Of a stretch of 64,000 nucleotides of DNA, positions 22,738 to 33,172 are shown in pieces. Below the pieces are notes generated by a model that made no database searches, was not told the origin of the DNA, and saw only the letters and a program-made list of their open reading frames with translations. How positions within the stretch are numbered: position 1 is the first letter of the stretch; each line of letters begins with the position of its first letter. The position numbers were made by a program, and so were the translations under genes. The stretch covers positions 40,788,338-40,852,337 of the forward strand of contig NC_060059.1 of assembly GCF_020283565.1 (NCBI RefSeq), written 5' to 3'. This DNA comes from Trifolium pratense. Its lineage: Eukaryota > Streptophyta > Magnoliopsida > Fabales > Fabaceae.

Positions 22738-22804
22738 CATTGGATAATTCATTGCGTAAAAAAAAACATTGGATAATTCATTGCGTCAAAAAAAAAACAT
22801 TGGA
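22738..22804 (+). repeat. Twofold direct repeat separated by poly(A) runs
   Basis: CATTGGATAATTCATTGCGT occurs at 22738-22757 and 22767-22786. The first copy is followed by about nine As, the second by C and ten As. A third partial copy (CATTGGA) starts at 22798. Two successive poly(A) insertions at one site, or a local duplication of one, would explain the pattern. Confidence 0.6.
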
Positions 22805-23593
22805 TTCACACTCTTACTAACTTGAGCGTCGAAGCACTTGCAGGTACAAAACCCCCTCACATTCATCGGAGCTGAAAAGGAGCACCACCGAACTAGGTCG
22901 ATTCTGATCAAGGCACGATCACTTTAAGTTCCATGGGCAAAGAGCATGAGACACAGATGACTGTCCTCATTGACATTTAGCTTAAAAGGTGTTTTCGCCG
23001 TATGTTAACTATTTGATGAGAACAAAAAAAATTTATTGGACTTTAACTGGATAACCCAACTCATAACAACCAATGATTTAAATCATAACAATTTTTTTCT
23101 TAACTTTCAACCACAAAGGTTTATTTTGATGTTGTAAACCAACTTTTCGAAAGAAAAAAAAATTACAGTTCAAAACTCTATTATTATGCTCTTTTCAAAT
23201 AGACCAAAAATCTCAGCTCCCAGCAGATTTGCAAAAGCCACCGGAACTAACATCCCAAAGCAATGCATTATACGGAAACCCCTAACCAAGAAATAAATAT
23301 ACCACTCTAACTCTAAAAAAGAAAAGGTTATAACCAGCAGGGAACAGTATTCTTTAACGTACAAGATGCAAGTTACCGAGTGCTTTTTTATGAACCTTTA
23401 AATATTTCATTTGATTTGATGAATTTTGTCGTCTTTAACTTTTTATTTAATTTAGAGAGGGAAATTTAAAAGTCAACTGCACCTCATCATTTGGTCTTGG
23501 TTCTTACAGGCAACACCTCATTTCCCACTTTCTTCACTTTTTACTGTTATTTGTTTTTCTCATCATATCATTATTCATTCATTCAATTTCATT

Positions 23594-23603
23594 CTCTATA
23601 TAA
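23594..23603 (+). promoter_or_regulatory. Putative WOX4 TATA box
   Basis: TCTATATAAT lies about 58 bp before the WOX4 ATG, which leaves a predicted 5'UTR of roughly 25-35 nt. This is a match to the TATA consensus only; no transcription start is known from the sequence. Confidence 0.45.
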
Positions 23604-23660
23604 TCACATTCCCTATCATCCATTTTTTTTCATCACCGTGTGCAAAATTAAATTACTAAA

Positions 23661-25427
23661 ATGAAGGTGCATCAATTCACACGTGGATTTTGGGAGCATC
23701 ATGAACCTTCTCTTACACTTGGTTGCAAACGTTTACGCCCTCTTGCACCTAAATTTTCTAATAACACCGATAATTCTACTAATCACACCACCCCTTCTCT
23801 TTCTTTTGATCTCAAGACTTTCATTAAACCTGAAAGTGCTTCCACAATTAATCTTTCTTCCTCTGATCATGATAACAAGAAAGATCCACCTTCACCACAA
23901 AGCCAGGTTCATAATTAATAAACTCTCCTTAATTATTTTTTCATATTTTTTTAATTAATTCTTAATTTCTATCCATGCAGTAGTGATAATTAAACTCACG
24001 TGCACATATCATGAATTAAAAATGAATTAAAACAAATAATTCACGTTAATTTCATATAAGCCACAGACCAGAAAAAAAAAATCATGTCATGGCATTAAAA
24101 ATTTAGAGATTTTCTTAATTGCTTCACACCAATAATTTCAACTTCATCAAAGTATATTTTTATATATTTTCATAATATTTAGGACAATAACACAATTTTG
24201 TATATTTAGTAATAAGAAAAAAAAAAACACATAATTTTCAGTACATAGACTATAATATAATACTTTGGTCTCTCAGAAAGTGCTGAACCAATTTTCAGTT
24301 AACAAAAATATATGTATTTAATGTCCGATAAATCTTCGAACATGTTCCTCTTTTTTCTTATACAAGACTAAAGTTTACTCGAAAGAGAAATACTAAATGA
24401 CAAATAAATTTTTGTTTTATTTTAAAAAAATCTTTTTGATTTAGGAATTTTATGGTAATTATTATTTATGTTTGTATAGGTTGAAACGCATATTCCAGGA
24501 GGGACAAGGTGGAATCCAACACAAGAACAAATAGGAATCTTGGAGATGTTATACAGAGGTGGAATGAGAACACCAAATGCACAACAAATAGAACAGATAA
24601 CTGTTCAACTTAGCAAGTACGGTAAAATTGAAGGCAAAAATGTGTTCTATTGGTTCCAAAACCACAAAGCACGCGAGAGACAAAAGCAGAAACGTAACAG
24701 TCTTGGTCTTGTTCATAGTCCTCGTACTCCATCCACCACACTAGTGTCATCCACCTTTAGTTGCATTACAACTTTGGACACCCCCAAAAAGGTACTATAT
24801 TCTTGTCTAATACCAATATTCAACTCAAGCTTATGTAAGATCCATGAAATTTAAATTCTCTTATTTACCGTAATTAGGGTCTTTGACTCTCAATATGCAT
24901 CTCAAAATATCCCTATATTTTATCAGCTATATGACTAATTATCGAGTTTGCAATGCGATATCCATTTATTTATTTTTTATATATGTGTTGGTGTGACCAA
25001 CAATGAATTGATCCAAGTGATAAGTGTTTAGGGTCTTGGTCCCCTTAAGCATGTAGTCAGAGGTTCGATTTCTAACTCATGCGCATGAAGAAAATTCAGT
25101 TGGGATGAGGGAACTCATCTTGTGTGCCCCACAGGTTCCCCGACAAGAATCAAATTCAGATTATTTTCTTGCTTTTAGTACTAAAATTAAATATTAGTCC
25201 TAGTTTTTTTTTAAGTACTAGGATATTAAATTTGAACATTTAATTGAATATGTTACATTTTTTTGGGGCAGGAAGAAGTAATGGAAAGAGATCAAGGAGA
25301 TGATAGTCCATTGAAGAAGAGTAGGAGTTGGCCATTTGAGTATTTAGAAGAGAAAAATTGGTCAATTTGCAAACAAGAGGAACATAAAACTCTAGAGCTT
25401 TTCCCATTACATCCGGAAGGCAGATGA
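23661..25427 (+). CDS. WOX4: WUSCHEL-related homeobox protein WOX4
   Basis: There are three coding exons, 23661-23906, 24480-24791 and 25272-25427, all with GT-AG borders and phase 0, giving 237 residues. WOX4 is a nuclear transcription factor that maintains the vascular cambium downstream of TDIF/PXY peptide signalling (family knowledge). Seen here are the WOX4-type N terminus [14 protein letters not shown] with [14 protein letters not shown], a homeodomain at about residues 90-155 with [12 protein letters not shown] from 138, and the WUS box TLELFPLHP starting at 226, ending in the typical PEGR. The length is close to known WOX4 proteins. Intron 2 holds a SINE. The start is the only ATG that gives this N terminus. 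The neighbouring PABP gene is unrelated. The assignment is strong because both termini match WOX4 and not other WOX clades. Confidence 0.93.
24998..25160 (+). mobile_element. tRNA-derived SINE in WOX4 intron 2
   Basis: It starts CAATGAATTGATCCAAGTG, contains a B-box-like GGTTCGATTT, and ends near GGTTCCCCGAC. It is similar across its length to the copy at 38640-38847, which supports a dispersed family. The copy lies in the same orientation as WOX4 and is away from the splice sites. Confidence 0.6.
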
Positions 25428-26352
25428 AGGAGTTTGATCTATGAACATTTTAATTAACAATTGGAATTAAATTTTTAGCCTTTTCTTTCCAAAATATGCT
25501 TTAATTTGCTTTAGTAAATTTTTCTTCTTTCATATGCATTGGGAAAGAAGAAAGACAAAGATGTCTAGTAGTACTATTGTATCTTTGTACTCTTTCACGT
25601 AATGTTATTCCATGACTTTGGAGCCAAATTAACCAAACTAATTTGTCCTTTTTTTTCTTTCCATTTCTTGATTTTCATGGTAGTAGGTGTGACTTTTGAA
25701 AAATATAAATCCTTTTAAACGACATAAGCTTGTGAATCAAAAACTTTTAGGTTAAAAGGTGAAGCTAGACATACACTGAAGTCCACGCACCTACTTCTAC
25801 TAATCTTATCTTAATTAAGCATAAACATTCTCATAATTTAGGTTTAAATTTGAATAAAGCATGTAATTGTTCATTTGTCCTCGATCCAGCTGAAATATTG
25901 CATAATAATCACACCGGATACTCCACTCACACTATATGGATCATGACTTTCATAAAGTAAGGCACATTGAGTTTCAAAAGGGTACATGAATTCATTTAGT
26001 AATTTTTTCATCCTTGACATGCAAATAATTTAGTCCTATATTTCATAGATTCATAGTGCTTGTAGGGCCAATGATTAACCCACCATGAAAATTGAGAGGG
26101 AAAGAAAGATCAACAATTTGAAAAATTCATAATTAAAGTATATATATAGTCGCCAAAAGGCACACTAGTTGTATTTTAATTGACAAATAATGTGTGTACA
26201 AAACACATTAAAACACAAAATTAAATTTAAGAATTAATGATATACAAAGGAGTTTAGTTATAACTATTGAACTTTTACAATTGTGATTCTGTATATATTT
26301 TCAAGTCAGTAGTATGAGTTTGTAGACACTCTACCATAAAGGATATCTCATC
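25428..26352. other. WOX4 3' flank, no gene seen
   Basis: This is AT-rich sequence holding the WOX4 3'UTR and downstream DNA. No open frame with family features and no clear repeat was recognised. Confidence 0.5.
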
Positions 26353-26900
26353 TCTACAAGAAAAAAGGTGCAATATAACGTCACACATACTAAGACGGTA
26401 GTCTTATAATCGTCGTCGCCTTTTAATACATTGACGATTAACTCAACTTTTTTTTTTAACTACCACCGCTATTTTTTAGATTTGCAAAATGGGTGAAACT
26501 AGAGTTTTCCCTCGTCGTTTTTCTCTAAATTTTCCCCCTTGGCGGGAAACAAACAATCATAAAACTAAATTTCTCCCAAAATTAAAGTATAAAATTAATT
26601 TTACTTCGCCCTCACATCTTTCTTTGAAAAATCACTCATCACCATCCAAACTCTTCATAGTTGTCCATGTTCTTCATCGCATCTCAGCAGGTCCCCCCCC
26701 CCCCCCCCCCCCCCCCCCCCTCTCTCTCTCTCTCTCTCCCTCCCAATTGAAGTTTTCTTCTTCACAATTGATTTTTCTCGCAATTTATATGTTCTTCTCT
26801 TGTTTAATTTGTTGATACTTTGATTATGATGTTTAGCGTCTTGAGTTTCAGTGATCTTCTCCATTTTTTGTTTCTCTTTCTATTGGATTTATAGATTTTG
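26353..26900 (+). mobile_element. Possible CACTA-like terminus with C28 and (TC)n tracts
   Basis: CTCTACAAGAAAAAAGG at the left resembles the CACTACAAGAAA terminus of plant CACTA (EnSpm) elements. GACGGT- and CGTCG-like subterminal motifs follow. The matching opposite terminus was not found. A run of 28 Cs at 26693-26720 is followed by a TC repeat. An open frame at 26489-26815 owes its proline/serine-leucine stretch to these tracts and is unlikely to be a protein gene. Confidence 0.35.
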
Positions 26901-27248
26901 TTATTTTCTTTTCTGAATCTATCATAAATAGGTTTTTGTTCCCTTGTATCTTTGATTATGATGAGTTAGCGATTTTTTTTTTCTGTCAAATTTTTTAGTC
27001 CATTTAAGGTTTAATTTGAGTTTGTATCAATTATTGAGTGTTCATTGTATTTATATTAGAACCTTTGATTTGATTTTTTGTTTGTGTTTTTGACTAATTA
27101 GTATCCAATGAAGTGTTTAGATGGATTTTCAGGGTTTGATAATAATGAATTGATGTTGTGATTAAACAAATCAATGGTACGTGCATGAACCACAATGAAT
27201 TCTTTTCAACCAAAATGCTATAAATCACTTATCGTTAGTTGATTCAAT

Positions 27249-27397
27249 TGTGATTGACGCTTAACTTGGTAGGAAAGAGCACAGGTCGATCCTCGCACAA
27301 CTACGATCAGGAATTGGCTGAAAACCACTTGATGCTATAACTGACCTCCAAACCAGATTAGGCGGTTCAATGGACTAGATACTGGTGGTGAAAAAAA
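27249..27397 (+). mobile_element. tRNA-like SINE, family shared with 37941-38082
   Basis: It contains GATTGACGCTTAACTTGGTA and a tRNA-like GGTCGATCCTCGCAACTACGA-type block, then CCACTTGATGC and a final CTGGTGGTG. The same ordered blocks occur inverted at 37941-38082. No clear target-site duplication was found. Confidence 0.55.
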
Positions 27398-27436
27398 TGC
27401 TACAAATTAATGCTTGCATATCCTATGTAATTTTTG

Positions 27437-27525
27437 GCCGGATAGTCTAGTGGCCATAAATTCATCGTTTAAAATGAATAAATGGAGAATCATAGGTTTA
27501 AACTTCGACTCCTGTCTATTTGTTT
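27437..27525 (+). mobile_element. Short SINE-like repeat, family shared with 53665 and 63722
   Basis: The sequence around GTCTAGTGGCCATAAATTCA, then AATAAATGGAGAATCATAGG and a TTCGACTCC box, matches blocks at 53665-53745 and 63735-63785. The pattern TAGTGGCTA...AAATTCA...GGTTCAA fits a tRNA-derived SINE with A and B boxes. The copy is degraded. Confidence 0.45.
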
Positions 27526-27973
27526 GATTCAAATCCTCTCATTCTTTTTTCACTCATTCCCTCTATTATCAATTTATGTTAATGTTAATGTAAAGGTTAC
27601 GATCCTTTTTATGTTTACAAGAATAATTTTGGTCATCTAAATATATCATGTATTTTATCATGTCATTATCAAGTGGGTACCAAACACATAATAAAATAAA
27701 TTAATATTATCTTATTTCTTATCATGTGTGCACCAAACACATAACAGAATATGCGCTTATTTTTATTCCACTTCTTAACCTATCTTATTTCTATTACACC
27801 AATCCGACTCTAAAAGATCAAAATTGGCCCATCTAATGCACAATTGTTTGGCTATATAATGTTGTTGAAGGTCAATATTTGAGCAAAACAAATATAGAAA
27901 GACAACATAAGAACAAAAGTCCCCTCACATTCCCTATAGCTACATTACCTCGTAACCTCCTCTATTTCCTTAC

Positions 27974-28061
27974 TGGGCCCAAAATCCAAATTTGACAAGT
28001 GGGCCCATCTCAAAAGCCCATAACCAAAACTAGGGTTTCTACTTTCGTTTCATATATATAC
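27974..28061 (+). promoter_or_regulatory. PABP promoter: site II and telo-box motifs plus TATA-like box
   Basis: TGGGCC occurs at 27974-27979 and 28000-28005, the inverted form AGCCCA at 28015-28020, a telo-box core ACTAGGGTTT at 28029-28038, and a TATATATA box near 28053-28060. Site II (TCP-binding) with telo-box is a known combination in plant promoters of translation genes. The start codon lies about 250 bp downstream. Confidence 0.6.
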
Positions 28062-28309
28062 TTCACACAACACGTGTGCACCGGCGCGGTGCAGTGCAAC
28101 CCTTCCCTGCCCTCCCAAAAAAACTGAAGAAAAAAAAATCAAAAAAATTTCAGTCTCCGATCCCGTTCCGATTACCGGCGGGTTTATCCTTAGTCCATTA
28201 CACTCTCAAAAATCAAAATCCAAAAAAAAAAAAACTATTTTTTTGTGAGAACTGAAGTGGTTAGGGTTTCGTTTTTGATTAATTATTATCATCGATTTGT
28301 GAAGTTTTG

Positions 28310-31300
28310 ATGGCGCAAATTCAGGTTCAACACCAGACTCCGGCACCCGTTCCTGCACCTTCGAACGGTGTTGCTCCGAACGCGAATCAGTTTGTGACGA
28401 CGTCTTTGTACGTTGGTGATCTTGATTTGAATGTTAACGATTCTCAGCTTTACGATCTGTTTAATCAGGTTGGACAAGTTGTTTCTGTTAGGGTTTGTAG
28501 GGACTTGACTACGCGTCGTTCACTCGGTTATGGTTATGTTAATTTCACTAACCCTCAGGATGGTTAGTTTCTGATACTTTTTATGAATTGAATTCAATGT
28601 GTTTTGCGGTTAATTGGTTGATTAGTGAGTATTGATTTGTGATTTTGTGTTTTGTTTAATCAGCGGCTAGGGCATTGGATGTGCTGAATTTTACCCCACT
28701 GAACAACAAATCTATTAGGGTTATGTATTCTCATCGTGATCCTAGTATTCGGAAGAGTGGCGCTGCTAATATTTTTATCAAGGTACATTTTGTCATCTCT
28801 TATATACACTTGTTGTTAGAATTAGAATTAGAATTGAAATTCATTTGGTAGAATTTATAAGTAGTTTAGTCAATTGAATCAGTCATTGAATTTTATGAAT
28901 TTTGTTTAATGTAAGACTTTATTAATGCGAGTAGTTTGGATATTTGAAATGAAGAATTGAAGGTCAATTTATTTTTATGATGGTATTGGTGGCGTAGAAT
29001 TTGGATAATACCCTTCTGATCCTAAATATAAGGAAATTTTTACTTTTTGTACTTGTAGTAAACTTTTTCTTGTATTTAGGACCAGAGGAAGTACAATTGA
29101 TCACAAAGCTTTACAGGAAGGTTTTTCTACTTTTGGACATATTCTGTCTTGCAAAGAAAACGACTTAAAACTTATAGGTGGTTTAGTCAATGGAATCCGT
29201 CCTTGGATTTTGTTTTTTTTTTTTTTTTTGAAGGGCGGGGTTGTGTATATACTTGATTTACGGGAGTAGTTTGGATATGAAGTGTTTCTTGTCTGTTATT
29301 TCAATTGAATTGAATGTGATTATTTTTTTATGCTATTTGTGGCGCAGAATTTGGATAAGACAATTGACCACAAAGCTTTACATGATACCTTTTCTACTTT
29401 CGGACATATTCTGTCTTGCAAGATAGCTACCGATGGTTCTGGTCAGTCTAAAGGCTATGGTTTTGTCCAATTTGAGACTGCGGAATCTGCTCAGAGTGCA
29501 ATTGACAAGTTAAATGGCATGCTGATCAATGACAAGCAGGTGTATGTGGGTCATTTCCTACGTAAGCAGGACAGAGATAATGATCTTACTAAAACAAAAT
29601 TTAATAATGTCTATGTGAAAAACTTATCAGAGTCATTTTCGGAAGATGACTTGAAAAATACTTTTGGAGAGTACGGCACTATTACTAGTGCTGTTTTGAT
29701 GAGGGATGCAGATGGTAGGTCGAAGTGTTTTGGTTTTGTCAATTTTGAAAGTCCTGAGGATGCTGCTAAAGCTGTTGAGGCATTGAATGGAAAGAAAGTT
29801 GATGACAAGGAGTGGTATGTGGGAAAAGCCCAGAAAAAATCTGAAAGGGAGCAAGAGCTGAAAGGTCGGTTTGAGCAGACTGTAAAGGAAACTGTAGACA
29901 AATATCAAGGGGTGAACCTTTATCTCAAGAACTTGGATGATTCCATTAGTGATGAAAAACTCAAAGAGATCTTCTCCGAGTTTGGCACAATTACCTCATA
30001 CAAGGTTCACACTGATTCTTTTTATGTGTTAGTCAAATATATTTTTTATGTGTCAGATGTTGAGCAATTAGATTCTTTTCACCTATCCTGCAGATTATGC
30101 GCGACCCAAATGGTGTCAGCAGAGGATCTGGATTTGTTGCATTTTCAACTCCAGAGGAAGCATCAAGAGCTGTAAGTCTAATATTGTTGGTGGTATTTAT
30201 TTTGTGTGGGAAACTGTAACATAACATTTATGTTTGATATTCGTAGCTTGGAGAGATGAATGGCAAAATGATTGTCAGCAAACCTCTTTATGTTGCTGTT
30301 GCACAGAGAAAGGAAGATAGAAAAGCAAGGTTGCAGGTAATAATATGGTTGTATGAGTTCGTCAGGAGTTACTTTTGTTCTTCATTTTTTAACAGCTATG
30401 TTATAATACAGCAATGCCTTTATTATGTAGCTCATTATGTATTTCAATGCGTTCCTCTTTTTGTTAATCAATCCTGTGCCTTTCACGCTCTTTTTTGTTG
30501 GCAAATAAAGGATAGGATTAGCAGAGTGTTTGTCATGTTCATAAAATTCGGTATACTTTATTTAACATATTAATTAATAGCATGCATGCATTGCAATTAA
30601 ACTATAAAAACAAGACATTGCTTTCAGTTTAGACTAGTTTGAAACCATTAAAAAAAATTAAATATTATGTACCTGTAGTCTTTTTAGAAGATGAGACATG
30701 CAATTCAACTAGTGATCTATTGATTGTTATTTTTATTGACATTATATTATATCATTTTCCGTTGCTGCTTTTATGTACCAATTTTTTTTTTTATTTCTTA
30801 TTTTTTTGTTAAATGATGATGATTGGAGAGTCATCACTTATTTGTAGGCTGTGAAATGATTTTGGAATGAGAACGAATCTTAAGTTTTGCATTTGTATGT
30901 TTTGATAAACTTTCATTTAAATTACTTATTCTCATGCAGGCACAATTTTCACAAATGAGGCCTGTTGCAATTTCACCTTCTGTTGCTCCCCGAATGCCAC
31001 TCTACCCTCCTGGTGCTCCTGGTATTGGACAACAATTTATGTATGGTCAAGGACCCCCAGCCATGATGCCTCCTCCACAAGTAATTATTATGTTTTTTCT
31101 TTAAATATTCAGCTATTATTTGGTTGATACAATGCATTAGAATATGTTTCTATGCGTGTGATAAACTAATTTCACATCAATACATCAATTTGTTGGTCTG
31201 TCTGGCCTTTTTTTTTTTACTTTGTTATACTTGACCTTGTTATATTTTTATGCAACGTTGTGAGCAGTTTTATGTTATATTCTAATCCATTCTTCATAAT

Positions 31301-32317
31301 ATATCACATTTTGTTTTTGCCGCTTTTTGAGATTAATAGTCTCCATCAAATGAACAATGTTTCTTTATTATAGGCATATTTGTTCTATAAACCAATTTAG
31401 ATATAAATATATCAATAATCACCCCTCCAATAATAAATGCAGGCTGGATTTGGATATCAGCAGCAACTTGTTCCTGGGATGAGACCTGGCGGTGGTCCAA
31501 TGCCAAGCTACTTTGTTCCAATGGTTCAGCAGGGCCAACAAGGTCAGCGTCCTGGTGGACGCCGAGGTCCTGTTCAACAACCCCAGCAGCAACTGCCAAT
31601 GATGCAGCAGCAGGTCTGTGCTTACTCACAGTTTTGCTTATTGTTATTAATATTCTCATCTTTGATATTGATGTGCTGATAAAGATATTCTTGTTTTTGC
31701 TCAATGTGCTGATAAAGATATTCTTGTTTTTGCTCAATGTGCTGATAAAGATATTATTGTTTTTGCTCAGATGCTTCCAAGGCAACGTGTTTATCGCTAC
31801 CCTCCTGGCCGCAACAACATTCAAGATGCCCCCGTGGCTGGAGGAATGATGTCCTATGACATGGGAGGTCTGCCACTCCGTGATGTCTCGCCTATGCCCA
31901 TTCATGCTTTGGCTACAGCACTTGCGAATGCTCCCCCTGAACAGCAGAGGACTGTAAGTTCTGATACCTGCTGATATATCTGGCAAATATGGCTTCAGTT
32001 CTCATGTATTTTATTTATTTTGTTCTATTATTATTTTTGTGCATACAATTTTACCGATACTTTCCCTTGTGTCGTTATAGATGCTTGGAGAGGCTTTGTA
32101 TCCACTAGTAGATCAGCTGGAACATGATTCTGCAGCTAAGGTTACTGGCATGCTTTTGGAGATGGACCAGCCTGAAGTATTGCATCTTATTGAGTCACCA
32201 GATGCTCTCAAGGCTAAAGTTGCTGAAGCCATGGACGTGCTGAGAAACGTTGCTCAACAGCAAGGCAACAGCCCGGCAGATCAACTAGCTTCACTTTCTC
32301 TCAACGATAATCTATAA
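28310..32317 (+). CDS. PABP: Cytoplasmic poly(A)-binding protein, four RRMs and MLLE domain
   Basis: Nine coding exons give 642 residues: 28310-28562, 28664-28782, 29348-30004, 30094-30171, 30247-30336, 30940-31080, 31443-31613, 31771-31953 and 32081-32317. All junctions are GT-AG and keep frame. The protein binds mRNA poly(A) tails in the cytoplasm, contacts eIF4G and controls translation and decay (family knowledge). RRM1 has LYVGDL at 33-38. RRM2 has NIFIKNL at 120-126 and KGYGFVQF at 159-166. RRM3 has NVYVKNL at 211-217, and RRM4 has NLYLKNL at 314-320. A Pro/Gln/Met-rich linker follows, then the MLLE/PABC domain from 565 with [10 protein letters not shown]. The length equals that of plant class II PABPs such as Arabidopsis PAB2, PAB4 and PAB8. 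Introns 2 and 7 hold unusual repeats (separate entries). Confidence 0.95.
28861..29160 (+). pseudogene. Decayed partial duplicate of PABP intron 2 end and exon 3 start
   Basis: The 3' part of intron 2 and the first 80 or so bases of exon 3 occur twice. The decayed copy has GGCGTAG followed by AATTTGGATAA at 28998-29008, then a small MITE. It resumes at 29094 with CAATTGATCACAAAGCTTTA and continues through CTACTTTTGGACATATTCTG to about 29155. The intact counterpart begins at 29348. Flanking intron blocks GTAGTTTAGTCAATTGAATC (28861) and GTGGTTTAGTCAATGGAATC (29179) also correspond. The copy cannot encode an exon because the MITE and later decay break it. Confidence 0.85.
29009..29093. mobile_element. 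Stowaway-like MITE inside the duplicated pseudo-exon
   Basis: The left end CCCTTCTGATCCTAAATA and the right end TATTTAGGACCAGAGGAAG are imperfect inverted repeats of the CTCCCTCCGGTCC type. A TA dinucleotide flanks each end. The element is about 83 bp and splits the exon 3 duplicate exactly between two matching blocks, so it post-dates the duplication. Confidence 0.7.
31672..31770 (+). repeat. Three 33-bp tandem copies of the 3' splice-site module, PABP intron 7
   Basis: Units at 31672-31704, 31705-31737 and 31738-31770 each contain TGCTGAT (branch-point-like), an AT-rich spacer, TTGTTTTTGCTC and a three-base end. The first two end CAA and the last ends CAG, directly before exon 8. Only the last unit can act as acceptor as written. 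A unit is 11 codons long and the last one reads without stop in the exon 8 frame. Confidence 0.85.
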
Positions 32318-33134
32318 TCTCGTTTCTTAGATTCTGTTAATCAGCCAACATGAATACAACAATCCTTTTTGTTCTGTCTTTTAGATTGATGATGTTAGTT
32401 ATTGGTACTTTTGGTTTTTATTTATTGTTGGTGTGTTTTAGGTTTATTACCACACAAGGATTTATGATTTATTTTTAAGTTTTATGGATCTACTGTTTGT
32501 TTATTTTATTTCCTTGAGATTTACACATTCCCTTTAATTATCGGTTTTACTGTTTTTCATAATTGTGCTAGCTCTTAACCTTGTTATGGGTTTGTCAACT
32601 GTTTTTTGAAAAAATCATTAGTTTTATTTATCATTGGTGGCAATCCATATTGTTTGGTTGGCTTGCAACTACTTTAGATGATTGGATTAATGTACAAGTT
32701 CAATAGAAATGTCCTGGCAGTGCCTCATCTTAAGTTCTTTTTTGTACATGGAATAATGTTGTGATGAAAATGGGAAAGATTGAGTGAGGAAATCAATTTG
32801 GCATGGACGATGAAGCCGTTGGTTGCTTCACGGATAGGCGATTACAAATGGCATTCAAAAAAAAAAATCATAGATTACAAATTTCATCATAAACTAATGT
32901 AAACTCATGTCGGATTGCAACTACTCTAGATGATTGGATTATAACATATAAGTTCAACGGAAATGTCTAGTGGTTCCTCATCTTAAGATCTTTGCAACTA
33001 GTTACTAAAGTCAAAATATGTTGGACTTTAGGGGGCGATGTCTTTGCTAGAAAAATATCTGAAGTTAAAAGTTAAAATCATATTACGGAAACCATCCAAA
33101 CTATTTTGGAAGTGATTTTAGAATAATTGATTCT

Positions 33135-33172
<38 letters not shown>

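Larger units (their letters stand above)
20363..23593. other. AT-rich intergenic DNA upstream of WOX4
   Basis: No gene can be supported here. There is a short tandem run of AATGATACA-like units near 20487-20525, a solo LTR-like repeat (21572-21681) and small poly(A) insertions (listed separately). A less AT-rich block at about 22497-22960 has no recognisable coding frame and may be a transposon remnant. Small open frames in it show no family motif. Confidence 0.6.

Noticed and set aside
22495..22820. Overlapping short frames on both strands
   Set aside because: No start context, family motif or splice structure; one runs into the poly(A) direct repeats.
26489..26815. 108-codon frame with a polyproline and Ser-Leu stretch
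   Set aside because: The apparent composition is produced by the C28 and TC tracts; the rest has no recognised features.
29611..29908. Two minus-strand frames of 91-96 codons in PABP exon 3
   Set aside because: Antisense shadows of the RRM3 coding region.
31333..31986. 217-codon minus-strand frame across PABP exons 7-8
   Set aside because: It crosses two exons and an intron of a well-supported plus-strand gene, and the repeats in it come from the 33-bp intron array.
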